Shown here in pieces: positions 49,260 to 56,646 of a stretch of 64,000 nt of DNA (the first letter of the stretch is position 1; every line of letters begins with the position of its first letter). A model generated the notes under the pieces. That model was not told the DNA's origin and searched no databases. It was given only the letters and a program-made list of their open reading frames with translations. The stretch spans positions 372,001 through 436,000 of the forward strand of contig CAVZJO010000016.1 in the NCBI GenBank assembly GCA_963775635.1. Reading direction: 5' to 3'. The translations under genes were made by a program, and so were the position numbers. Origin of the DNA: JALORV01 sp963775635 (GTDB lineage: Bacteria; Pseudomonadota; Gammaproteobacteria; Burkholderiales; Burkholderiaceae_F).

Positions 49260-50119
49260 CGATCAGCTCCTTGTGCAACGATGCGATCGCTCGTCACTGC
49301 CACGGCGTGAACCGGCACCGCTTGTAGCGTGGTCCAAGTGATACGCGCGCGGTCGACAACCTCCAGTTCGACCGATCCGGTCAGCAGCACGTCGGGCGCG
49401 ATATCCACGGGTACGACGAACGCCGAGCGTCCGCTGATGCGGCCGAGCGCGATCTGTTCCGTTTCGCCGCTCGCGGGCCGCAGCGTCAGCACCGCCTGCC
49501 CGTCTGCGTCGTGCGGCGGAACGACCACGAGCGCGTTGCCGTCGCGCTGCACGAGCAGCAGCGACTGCGCCGGAATCGGCATGGCTGTCGGTGGCAGTGC
49601 GAAGCGGTAAGCGCCGGCGTGTCGCTCGAGCGACTCGATCGCTTCGATTGCGATCGTCGCGCGCTGACCGGGCGGCAAGCGCAGCAGATCGGCGATCGCT
49701 TCGTCGACCGTTGCCTGCATGTGTCCGCCGTGTGGGCTTCCGTCCTCGCTCCCGCAGCCGCCGTCGTCGGTGCCCAGCAGGTCGACTGTGCGGCCGTCGC
49801 GGCCGACGGCGAGTCGCTCGGTGCGCTCGTCGGCGAGTGGCAGGACAGCGGCCAGGTTCAGCGTGTCCTCGGTGCCGTTGCGCACGGTCTGCACGATGCG
49901 GATATCGGCAAGTGATCCAAGCAGGTGAACTTCGAGGACGGAGGCCATGGTGTGCAGCCATCGCGCATCGTCCGACTCGACCGCGCGCGGCGGCGCTTGA
50001 ACCACCGTCGGTCGAGTGAGCGCCTCGCCCGCGGCGGCAACCTGTGGCGCCGTGAGCAGCAGCGCGATGAGTTCGACGGCGACCATGGCTCCGTCGCGGA
50101 CCACTTGTAGCGCGGACAT
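49256..50119 (-). CDS. Secreted VIT-like protein, first gene of the exosortase operon
   Basis: The 287-residue protein has a long N-terminal signal or anchor segment (about residues 11-30, ending in APQVAAAG). The region LADIRIVQTVRNGTEDTLNLAAVLPL (about 71-96) resembles the VIT domain of the next gene (VRVVQRYRNEGNKPIEARYVFP), suggesting a diverged copy without the VWA part. GTDDGGCGSEDGS follows near residue 120, and the C-terminal part is beta-rich. There is no PEP-CTERM signal. The start at 50119 has a good ribosome-binding site (AAGGGAG), and its stop overlaps the next gene by four bases. A partner or accessory role to the VIT/VWA protein is inferred. Confidence 0.82.
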   Translation of the reverse strand: MSALQVVRDGAMVAVELIALLLTAPQVAAAGEALTRPTVVQAPPRAVESDDARWLHTMASVLEVHLLGSLADIRIVQTVRNGTEDTLNLAAVLPLADERTERLAVGRDGRTVDLLGTDDGGCGSEDGSPHGGHMQATVDEAIADLLRLPPGQRATIAIEAIESLERHAGAYRFALPPTAMPIPAQSLLLVQRDGNALVVVPPHDADGQAVLTLRPASGETEQIALGRISGRSAFVVPVDIAPDVLLTGSVELEVVDRARITWTTLQAVPVHAVAVTSDRIVAQGADR

Positions 50120-50209
50120 CGTGTTCTCCCTTGAATCCCCGCCTCGGCGGGTATGGGCGAACGATCCGCGCAGCGGACGAAGCGGTTACGAACGGCAGGC
50201 GCGCGCCGT

Positions 50210-50225
50210 GTGAAAAGCGCGTGAA
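50210..50225 (-). promoter_or_regulatory. CreB-binding tag (cre-tag) in front of the exosortase operon
   Basis: On the minus strand 50225-50210 reads TTCACGCGCTTTTCAC, a perfect match to TTCAC-N6-TTCAC, the direct repeat known as the CreB recognition tag in E. coli. It lies 91 bases upstream of the start codon of the VIT-like gene and just downstream of creC, on the strand of both. A match of ten fixed bases would occur by chance only about once in a few hundred kilobases, less in GC-rich DNA. I find no convincing -10 box. A small hairpin (CCCGCC/GGCGGG, 50138-50151) lies in the leader. Confidence 0.75.
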
Positions 50226-50268
50226 GACGGCCGATCGGCCTATACCGAATGAACCGGCTGGGCAGCTT

Positions 50269-51705
50269 TCAAAGCTTCGGCTGCGGCAGTACGAGCGTCG
50301 CGAGCGCGCCGCCGTCCGGATGATTCGCGAGGCGCGCGCTGCCGCCGTGCAGCGTCGCCACTTCGCGCACGAAGGCGAGGCCGAGCCCGGTGCCCTTGCG
50401 ACCGGTGTCCGGGCGGGGCAGCGAAAAGAACTTTTCGAACACTCGCTGCTCCGCGAACGACGGCAGGCCTGGCCCGTGATCGCGCACGGTCAGTTCGATC
50501 TCTCCGCGACGCGACTGTGCATCGACCGTAACGCTCGTATCGCGCGGCGAGAACTCGATCGCATTGAGCGCCAGATTGGCGAGCGCTCGCTGCAGCAGGA
50601 AACGGTCGCCTGACACGCACAGGTCCGGATCGACATCGATGAATAGGTCCACGTGACGCTGCGTGGCGACCGGCGTCATCTCGTCGCGCACCGCGTCGGC
50701 GATCTGGGCCAGTGACACGGTGTCGTATTGCTGCAGCGCTCGCCGGCGCTCGAGACTCGATAGTTCGAGCATGCGGTCCACCAGATCCTGTGCACGGCGC
50801 ACCTGCTCCTCGACGTTGCCGACGAAGCGGATACGCGCATCCTCCGGCAGCGGCTCGCGCAGCAGCTCCGCGGCGCCGCGGATTGCCGCCAATGGGCTCT
50901 TGATCTCGTGCGTCAGCGCAGCGACATACTCGTCGACGTAACTCCTGCCGGCCAGCGCATCGCGCATGTCGAGGAAGGCCGCGCGCAGTGACTGCATCAG
51001 CGGACGCGCTTCGCCGGGACGTGCCCGCAGCGCCTGCCACACATCGCTCAGCAGTCCGAACGGCCGCACCAGCCACACGGTCACCATCAGCAGCAGCAGA
51101 GCAAATGCGGCCACCGCAATGACGCCGACGATCACGAGCTTCTCGCGCGCATTGGCGATGAACGGCGCGAAGGAGGCGATCGGCTTGCCGACGGCGATCA
51201 TGCCGACAATCTGGTCGTCCGCATCGGGTGTCACGCGTTCACGAATGGCGGCGCCGACATACATGACCGCAGACGCCAGGTCGTTCGGGTCGGCCAGTGT
51301 GGTGCGGGCACCGTACTGTCCAGCGAGCGTGCGGCCGACATCGCGCCACGCGTGGTAGTCACGTCCGACGTCGCGTCCGGCAGAATCGAACAGCACGATG
51401 CCGTTGACATCGGTGACGTACACATGCAGATCGACGCGGGTGCGCTCGACATTGAAGATGCGGGCGTTGAGCGGACGCTTGACGAGTTGCTGCAGTGTGC
51501 GTTCGAGCTCCTCCGTCTGGATCACGCCGCTGTAGGCCTGGCGTTCGAGCAGCGTCGCCAGCAGATTGGCCGTGTCGACCAGTGCATCCTCCGCCGACTC
51601 GCGGTAGCGGGGGTCGAGGTCGAGGCTGACTCGATACAGCAGGAACACCACTGCTGCGATGTAGACCGCGACCACGCCGAGGAAGATGCGCGACCGCTTG
51701 GACAT
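50269..51705 (-). CDS. creC: CreC-type sensor histidine kinase
   Basis: The 478-residue kinase has a membrane helix at about residues 8-28, a periplasmic sensor loop, a second helix at about 190-213, a HAMP-like linker and a kinase core. The sensor carries HVYVTDVNGIVLFDSAGRDVG, LAGQYGARTTL and SAVMYVGAAIRE, which follow the E. coli CreC sensor closely (HVYMTDAQGKVLFDSA and SVMYVAAPI). The phospho-accepting His266 lies in ALTHEIKSPLAAIRGAAE. The ATP site shows NLALNAIEFS and GTGLGLAFVREVA. CreC responds to metabolic or envelope stress. It is 13 bases downstream of creB and directly upstream of the cre-tag. Confidence 0.93.
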   Translation of the reverse strand: MSKRSRIFLGVVAVYIAAVVFLLYRVSLDLDPRYRESAEDALVDTANLLATLLERQAYSGVIQTEELERTLQQLVKRPLNARIFNVERTRVDLHVYVTDVNGIVLFDSAGRDVGRDYHAWRDVGRTLAGQYGARTTLADPNDLASAVMYVGAAIRERVTPDADDQIVGMIAVGKPIASFAPFIANAREKLVIVGVIAVAAFALLLLMVTVWLVRPFGLLSDVWQALRARPGEARPLMQSLRAAFLDMRDALAGRSYVDEYVAALTHEIKSPLAAIRGAAELLREPLPEDARIRFVGNVEEQVRRAQDLVDRMLELSSLERRRALQQYDTVSLAQIADAVRDEMTPVATQRHVDLFIDVDPDLCVSGDRFLLQRALANLALNAIEFSPRDTSVTVDAQSRRGEIELTVRDHGPGLPSFAEQRVFEKFFSLPRPDTGRKGTGLGLAFVREVATLHGGSARLANHPDGGALATLVLPQPKL

Positions 51706-51718
51706 CAGCGCTCCGCGC

Positions 51719-52414
51719 TCAGGCGAGGTCTTCGCGCAGCGAGTAGCCGAGACCGCGGTGCGTCGAGATCGGATCGGCGTTTCCGTCGATCTCGCGGAGC
51801 TTCGCCCGCAATGCCTTCACGTGGGCGTCGACCGTGCGATCGAACGCAGAAGCGGGATCGTCCCAGGCGCGCTGCATCAGTTCGTCGCGCGAGTACACCC
51901 GGCCGGGACGTTCGATCAACACTTTCAGCAGCCGGTATTCGGTGCGCGAAAGATCGAGCGCCCGCCCACGGAAGCGGATGGTCTTTTTCTCGTCGTCGAC
52001 CGCGAACGCGCCGTGGGCGGTCGAAGCCGACGGGGTGGTCGAAGCGCGCTGCACACGGCGCAGAACGGTGCGGACGCGCGCCCCCAGCTCACGCGGCGAA
52101 AACGGCTTGGCCATGTAGTCGTCGGCCCCGAGCTCGAGCCCGACGACGCGATCGATCTCGCTCGAGCGTGCCGTGAGGAAAATGGCAGGCAGCGCAGCGT
52201 CAACCCTCTGCAACTGCTTGAATAGGTCGAAGCCGTTCATATCCGGCAGCCCGACGTCGAGCACGGCCAGCGCGAAGTCGCCGGTGCGCGCGGCCGCCAG
52301 CCCGTCGGCGGCGGTACCGCACCAGTGCGGTTCGAACCCATCGGTGGCGAGCGCGTAGACGATCGTGTCGGCGATCGCGGGCTCGTCCTCCACCACGAGG
52401 ATGCGCGGCTTCAT
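51719..52414 (-). CDS. creB: CreB-type response regulator (OmpR/PhoB family)
   Basis: The 231-residue regulator has a receiver domain (VVEDEP at 7-12, phospho-acceptor Asp53 in VLDVGLPDMNG, YMAKPF) and a winged-helix DNA-binding domain (LSRTEYRLLKVLIERPGRVYSRDELMQ, later RTVDAHVKALRAKL). Together with CreC next door this is a CreB-type pair. Its likely target is the TTCAC direct repeat in front of the exosortase operon. The start overlaps the stop of the upstream diguanylate cyclase gene by four bases (ATGA), so the three signalling genes are co-translated. No creD gene is present. Confidence 0.93.
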   Translation of the reverse strand: MKPRILVVEDEPAIADTIVYALATDGFEPHWCGTAADGLAAARTGDFALAVLDVGLPDMNGFDLFKQLQRVDAALPAIFLTARSSEIDRVVGLELGADDYMAKPFSPRELGARVRTVLRRVQRASTTPSASTAHGAFAVDDEKKTIRFRGRALDLSRTEYRLLKVLIERPGRVYSRDELMQRAWDDPASAFDRTVDAHVKALRAKLREIDGNADPISTHRGLGYSLREDLA

Positions 52415-53640
52415 GGCGTTGCCGCGATTTCGAGCGGCAATGTCGCCTGCAGTTCGCGGCCCGCGATCATCGTGCGGTTGCGGCCGCCTTTTTTTGCGGC
52501 GAGCAGTGCACGATCGGCCCGCTGGATCAGCTCGGTGTCGGATTCATGCCCTTCCCAGGTCGCGATGCCGGCGGAAAACGTCTGGCGATCAGGCACCAGC
52601 GGTCGAAGTCGCTCGATCAGCTGCGCCGCCTGGTCGGCGTTGCAGCCCGGCAGCACCAGCGTGAACTCCTCGCCGCCGTAGCGTGCCAGCAAGTCGGTCG
52701 GGCGCATCTGCTTCAGCCAGCCCTGCGCAGCACCCCGCAACAACGCGTCACCTGCGGCGTGCCCGCGCCGGTCGTTGTAACGCTTGAAATGGTCGAGATC
52801 CATCATGACCACCGTCAGCGGCTGGCCGCTGCGCAAGGAACGTGCGAACTCGGGTGTCAGCGCCCCGTCCAGCGAGCGGCGGTTCGCGATGCCGGTCAGC
52901 GCATCCTCCTGCGCCAGATGGGACAGCCGATCGAGCAGGCGGGTGTTGGCGCGCAGCGTGCGCACCGTCAGCCCAATCAGCAGTCCGGCGAGCACCAGGG
53001 TCAAGCCGGAGAAGGCGATCAGGCCGATGCGCGCGGTGTCGTTGAGGTCTTCGGCCTGCCGCGCCACCGCGATAGCCCGCGCATTGGCATCGATGACGAG
53101 ACCGGTGAGCGCATGCTCAAGATCGTCGAATTGCGTATAGGAGGCGAGCACCGCAGCACGCGTGGCCCTCGTGTCGGTTCCCTTGGCGGCCGCTGGCAGA
53201 TCCTCGAAGCGCTTCAGCGTCGACTGCAGCTGCGCGAGCTGCGATCGACGTTCGACCGGCAGTTCGAGCTCGGCTAGCCGTGCCAGCCGGTCACGGAAGT
53301 CGCCTGCCGTGCGCGCGAGTTCCGCCAGTTCGGCCGGCGGCAGGTTCGCGTCCGACCCGCTCAGCAGCTCGCGCGAATTGCGCGCCTGCCAGGATCGCAG
53401 GTCGGCACTCGCCTGCTGGGCTTCGATTGCCGACTGCGATACGGCGAGTGCCGCCTCGTAGCGCTGGTGTGCCTCGCGGTCGAATGACATTGCACGCAGC
53501 GCGAGCGCGACACCACCCGCCATCAGGCTGACGGCAATCAGGCCGATCCAGAGCTGCCGGAACGAACCGGGAGAGTCGTTTTGCAGGCGCGGGTTCACGA
53601 TCGTGACGAAGAGCCGGCGCATTGTATTGCGCAGGCGCAT
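52411..53640 (-). CDS. Membrane-bound diguanylate cyclase (GGDEF)
   Basis: The 409-residue protein has a membrane helix near residues 30-50, a helical periplasmic region of about 150 residues (four-helix-bundle-like, CHASE3/MCP type), a second helix near 205-225, then a GGDEF domain. The active site is intact as RYGGEEFTLVLPG, preceded by EDALTGIANRRSLD and MDLDHFKRYNDRRGH. It should make cyclic di-GMP from GTP; an inhibitory RxxD site is not obvious. Its stop overlaps the creB start, so cyclic-di-GMP synthesis is transcribed together with the CreBC pair. Confidence 0.92.
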   Translation of the reverse strand: MRLRNTMRRLFVTIVNPRLQNDSPGSFRQLWIGLIAVSLMAGGVALALRAMSFDREAHQRYEAALAVSQSAIEAQQASADLRSWQARNSRELLSGSDANLPPAELAELARTAGDFRDRLARLAELELPVERRSQLAQLQSTLKRFEDLPAAAKGTDTRATRAAVLASYTQFDDLEHALTGLVIDANARAIAVARQAEDLNDTARIGLIAFSGLTLVLAGLLIGLTVRTLRANTRLLDRLSHLAQEDALTGIANRRSLDGALTPEFARSLRSGQPLTVVMMDLDHFKRYNDRRGHAAGDALLRGAAQGWLKQMRPTDLLARYGGEEFTLVLPGCNADQAAQLIERLRPLVPDRQTFSAGIATWEGHESDTELIQRADRALLAAKKGGRNRTMIAGRELQATLPLEIAATP

Positions 53641-53682
53641 GCTCGCCGGTGTAGCGATATTGCCGGGAAGCGAGGGGCGGCT

Positions 53683-54018
53683 CTAAACGCCCCAGGTAAC
53701 GTCCACCTTGCGCCGTTCAGCGGCGCGCAGCATTTCGATCAGCGGGTAGGCGCGTTGCCCCAGCGTAATCGGCTGCGGGGTGTCCGTGGGTTCGGAGCGC
53801 CGGTCGGCCTGCTCGGCCGCCGCGGCGGCGGCCTTGGCATCGGCCTTTTCCTGTTCGACCGCACTGACCAGCCGCTGCAGCGCGGCTGGTACCTGCTCGG
53901 CGGTGATGACTCCGCGCGGCGCGTCTTCGCGGCCGATGATTTCCAGGATGCGGCGGGTCGTCTCAGCGAACATGAAGATCTCGCCGGCGGCCTTCGAGCG
54001 AAACACGACCAGGGACAT
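53683..54018 (-). CDS. DUF1840 family protein
   Basis: The start at 54018 gives MSLVVFRSKAAGEIFMF, the conserved N-terminus of DUF1840, a small soluble betaproteobacterial family. The 111-residue protein has an N-terminal alpha/beta part, an Ala/Glu/Lys-rich helix (about residues 55-75) and a conserved end GQRAYPLIEMLRAAERRKVDVTWGV. The function is unknown; the family is often called malate/lactate dehydrogenase by old annotation without evidence. It stands alone, 42 bases upstream of the diguanylate cyclase gene on the same strand. A longer frame to 54045 adds an unconserved extension and is not used. Confidence 0.9.
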   Translation of the reverse strand: MSLVVFRSKAAGEIFMFAETTRRILEIIGREDAPRGVITAEQVPAALQRLVSAVEQEKADAKAAAAAAEQADRRSEPTDTPQPITLGQRAYPLIEMLRAAERRKVDVTWGV

Positions 54019-54145
54019 AATTTGTACGGACGCCGACTGCGGCACCGGGGACCGATCGCGCCCGCCGCGATCCAGCGCCCGCGACGTCGCGCCGACGGGA
54101 CTTAGATTGTAGGCCGCATGCCGGGCGCAGGCGGCCGCGAGCAGT

Positions 54146-54328
54146 TCAGTCGCGGTCGTCGACGCGGGCGACGGTGGCCTGCACTACTTGGTCGACATCC
54201 CGCCCGTACACCAGCGGCATCGCCGCAAGTGTCGCGGCCAAGCTCATCACGAACAGCGCATAGTCGCCCAGCGCGAGCGGAACGCCGGTTGCGGCCAGCG
54301 CCGCCAGCGGAAAATGGTCTTTGAACAT
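54146..54328 (-). CDS. Small hydrophobic membrane peptide
   Basis: An ATG at 54328, preceded by GAGGTG at a proper distance, opens a 60-codon frame: a short N-terminal segment (MFKDHFPLAA), a membrane stretch (about residues 8-45 with two possible helices) and a charged end (VARVDDRD). The frame has normal codon composition. I recognise no family. Longer open frames on the same strand run past it, but this start has the best ribosome-binding site. Coding status is plausible, not certain. Confidence 0.5.
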   Translation of the reverse strand: MFKDHFPLAALAATGVPLALGDYALFVMSLAATLAAMPLVYGRDVDQVVQATVARVDDRD

Positions 54329-54472
54329 GAGCACCTCGCAGTGAGCGGTCGACGGGACGGCTGAATCCACAGTACGCCGGTCGGCCCCGAGCCGATACCG
54401 CGCATTGCGGCGGCAAAACACAGAATCTCCGCGTTCATGCGAGGCTTGCAGGTCTCGTGGCGGCTTGCTGGC

Positions 54473-54478
54473 TATACT
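54473..54478 (+). promoter_or_regulatory. Candidate -10 box of the THX gene
   Basis: TATACT at 54473-54478 matches five of six positions of the sigma-70 -10 consensus and lies 41 bases before the THX start codon. The best upstream hexamer (TTGCAG, 54446-54451) is 21 bases away, too far for a good -35, so the promoter is probably weak or activated. Confidence 0.45.
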
Positions 54479-54518
54479 CGTTGCATCCATCCCCACGAAA
54501 AGCAGGAGTCGAAGCAAG

Positions 54519-54650
54519 ATGGGCAAAGGCGATACCCGCTCGCGACGCGGCAAGATCTACAACGGCAGCTACGGCAAGCGGCGACCGCACCGCGCACGCA
54601 GACCTGCCGCTCCGGCGACGGCGACACCTCGGCCCGCCAAGGCCCGCTAG
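54519..54650 (+). CDS. 30S ribosomal protein THX
   Basis: The 43-residue peptide begins MGKGDTRSRRGKIYNGSYGK, which is the THX (bTHX, Thx/RpsU-like) ribosomal protein signature; it then has a basic, Ala/Pro-rich end. THX is a small basic peptide bound in a pocket of the 30S subunit head in Thermus, and its homologues occur in many betaproteobacteria and others. It is too short for most gene finders. The ribosome-binding site (CAGGAG, 54502-54507) is about eleven bases upstream. A -10 box lies before it and a clean terminator lies just after it. Confidence 0.9.
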   Translation: MGKGDTRSRRGKIYNGSYGKRRPHRARRPAAPATATPRPAKAR

Positions 54651-54668
54651 TCGGCGGATTCGACCATG

Positions 54669-54694
54669 GAGCCGGGAAACGCCCGGCTCTTTTT
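54669..54694 (+). terminator. Intrinsic terminator after the THX gene
   Basis: GAGCCGGG (54669-54676) pairs with CCCGGCTC (54682-54689) around the loop AAACG and is followed by TTTTT (54690-54694). This gives the small ribosomal gene its own transcript end, 18 bases past its stop. Confidence 0.85.
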
Positions 54695-54708
54695 GTTTGC
54701 AGAACCCC

Positions 54709-55266
54709 GTGCATATTCGGCCTCCTCGCTTCGCCTTCGTCTGCGCCGTGGTGGTGCTCGCGGTCGGCTGCAGCGAGCGATTCGACTGGCGCGAAGTCCG
54801 TTCGCCGGACGGATATGCGATCTCGCTTCCCGGGCGCCCACAGACCGCGAGGAGGGAGATCGACGTCGAGGGCCACCGCCTCAACGTTTCGATGACATCG
54901 ACCGGTATCGGACCAGCCTTGTTCGCCGTCGGTGTGGCCCAACTGCCCGCGGAGCTGGCCGCCGACGCGGCAAAGCGTGAGCGGACCGTCGCCTACTTTC
55001 GCGACAGCTTGGTGCGCAATATTCACGGAACCGTGTCGGCCGCCGGACCTGCGCGGTTGGTACTGGCACCCGGAGCCCGACAAGTCGTGCTCGCTTCGCA
55101 GGAAGTGCAGGCGATCGGCGTAAGCGGCGGACGTCCAGCTGTGCTTGCGGCCCGCTTCTTCATCATCGATGATCGGCTTTACCAGGTCATCGCGCTCGGT
55201 GGCGACGGCGGCATTCCGGCGCAGGCGCTCGACACTTTCTTCACCTCGTTCCGACCGCAGACTTGA
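54709..55266 (+). CDS. Small lipoprotein of unknown function
   Basis: The GTG start at 54709 (MHIRPPRFAFVCAVVVLAVGC) gives a signal peptide with the lipobox LAVGC; longer open frames upstream overlap the THX gene and terminator and are rejected. The 185-residue mature part is beta-rich, with YAISLPGRPQTARREID and a C-terminal RLYQVIALGGDGGIPAQALDTFFTSF resembling PsbP-like or stress-response lipoprotein tails. The function is unknown. It precedes the aminotransferase gene by ten bases and is probably co-transcribed with it. Confidence 0.75.
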   Translation: MHIRPPRFAFVCAVVVLAVGCSERFDWREVRSPDGYAISLPGRPQTARREIDVEGHRLNVSMTSTGIGPALFAVGVAQLPAELAADAAKRERTVAYFRDSLVRNIHGTVSAAGPARLVLAPGARQVVLASQEVQAIGVSGGRPAVLAARFFIIDDRLYQVIALGGDGGIPAQALDTFFTSFRPQT

Positions 55267-55276
55267 GGGAGGCCCC

Positions 55277-56611
55277 ATGAAGCTCGAGAACCCATCGGCC
55301 CAGGCAGCGACGCTCGAACACTTCTGGATGCCGTTCACTGCCAACCGGCAGTTCAAGGCGGCGCCGCGACTGCTGGCGCGCGCCGAAGGAATGTTCTACT
55401 GGACTCCGGACGGCCGCCAGGTGCTCGACGGCACGGCCGGACTATGGTGCGTGAACGCTGGTCACGGCCGCAAGCCGATCGTCGAGGCGGTGCAGAAACA
55501 GGCGGCGACGATGGACTACGCGCCGCCGTTCAGCATGGGACACCCGCTCGCGTTCGCGGCGGCCACCGCGGTGGCGCAGGTCGCGCCTGCCGGCATGCAG
55601 CGCGTGTTCTTCACGAACTCGGGGTCCGAGTCGGCCGATACGGCGATCAAAATGGCAATCGCCTACCACCGCGCGCGCGGCGAGCCGAGCCGCCGCATCA
55701 TCATCGGCCGCGAGCGCGGCTACCACGGCGTCAACGTCGGCGGCACGATGGCAGGCGGAATTCCCGGCAACCGCAAGGCGTTTCCCGCGCTGATGGCCGG
55801 CGTCGACCATATCCGGTCGACGCACGACCTCGCGCGCAACGCCTTTTCGAAGGGCCAGCCGGAGCACGGGGCGGAGTTCGCCGACGAGTTCGATCGGCTG
55901 GTCGCCTTCCACGACGCCAGCAACATCGCGGCGCTGATCGTCGAGCCGATGGCGGGCTCGGCCGGCGTGCTGATCCCGCCGCGCGGTTACCTCGAAAAAC
56001 TGGCTGTCACTTGCAGCAAGCACGGCATCCTGCTGATCTTCGACGAGGTGATCACAGGTTTCGGTCGGCTCGGCGCGCCTTTCGCCGCGCACCGCTTCGG
56101 CATCACGCCCGACCTTTTGACCTGCGCCAAGGCGATCAACAACGCCGCGGTGCCGATGGGGGCGGTGATCGCAAAGAACGAGATCTACGACACGATCGTC
56201 AATGCGGCGCCCGAGGGGCAGATCGAGTTCCTGCACGGCTATACCTACTCCTCGCATCCGCTGGCCTGCGCGGCGCTGCTGGCGACTCAGCAACTGTATG
56301 TCGACGAGCAGCTGTTCGCCCGCGCGCAGACTATGGCGCCGAAGTTCGAGGCGGCGCTGCACTCGTTGAAGGGAGCGCGCCACGTGATCGATATCCGCAA
56401 CCTTGGGTTGGTGGGCGGTATCGAACTCGAGCCGCGTGCCGGCGCGGTCGGGCGACGCGGCCTCGAGGCGCACGTGCGCTGCTTCGAGGCCGGCGTGCTG
56501 GTGCGGTTCACCGGCGACATCCTGGCACTGTCGCCGCCGCTGATCATCGAGGAAGCGCAGATCGATCGCATCGTCGAGACCATTCGCTCGACACTCCAGT
56601 CGATCGACTGA
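55277..56611 (+). CDS. Omega-amino acid:pyruvate (beta-alanine) aminotransferase
   Basis: The start at 55277 follows a strong ribosome-binding site (GAGGGAGG) and gives MKLENPSAQAATLEHFWMPF. The 444-residue enzyme is a class III aminotransferase. It has NSGSESADTAIKMA near residue 115, GRERGYHGVNVGGTMAGG, LIFDEVITGFGR with the cofactor-binding Asp, and AKAINNAAVPMGAV with the PLP-lysine of the family. The closest subfamily is omega-amino acid or beta-alanine:pyruvate aminotransferase, which feeds carbon from beta-alanine into malonate semialdehyde. It is adjacent to an inositol-type operon, whose products also include malonate semialdehyde; a functional link is inferred. Confidence 0.92.
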   Translation: MKLENPSAQAATLEHFWMPFTANRQFKAAPRLLARAEGMFYWTPDGRQVLDGTAGLWCVNAGHGRKPIVEAVQKQAATMDYAPPFSMGHPLAFAAATAVAQVAPAGMQRVFFTNSGSESADTAIKMAIAYHRARGEPSRRIIIGRERGYHGVNVGGTMAGGIPGNRKAFPALMAGVDHIRSTHDLARNAFSKGQPEHGAEFADEFDRLVAFHDASNIAALIVEPMAGSAGVLIPPRGYLEKLAVTCSKHGILLIFDEVITGFGRLGAPFAAHRFGITPDLLTCAKAINNAAVPMGAVIAKNEIYDTIVNAAPEGQIEFLHGYTYSSHPLACAALLATQQLYVDEQLFARAQTMAPKFEAALHSLKGARHVIDIRNLGLVGGIELEPRAGAVGRRGLEAHVRCFEAGVLVRFTGDILALSPPLIIEEAQIDRIVETIRSTLQSID

Positions 56612-56646
56612 CACCGACGCTCGTCGCTAGGCGTCGTCGCGACTCG

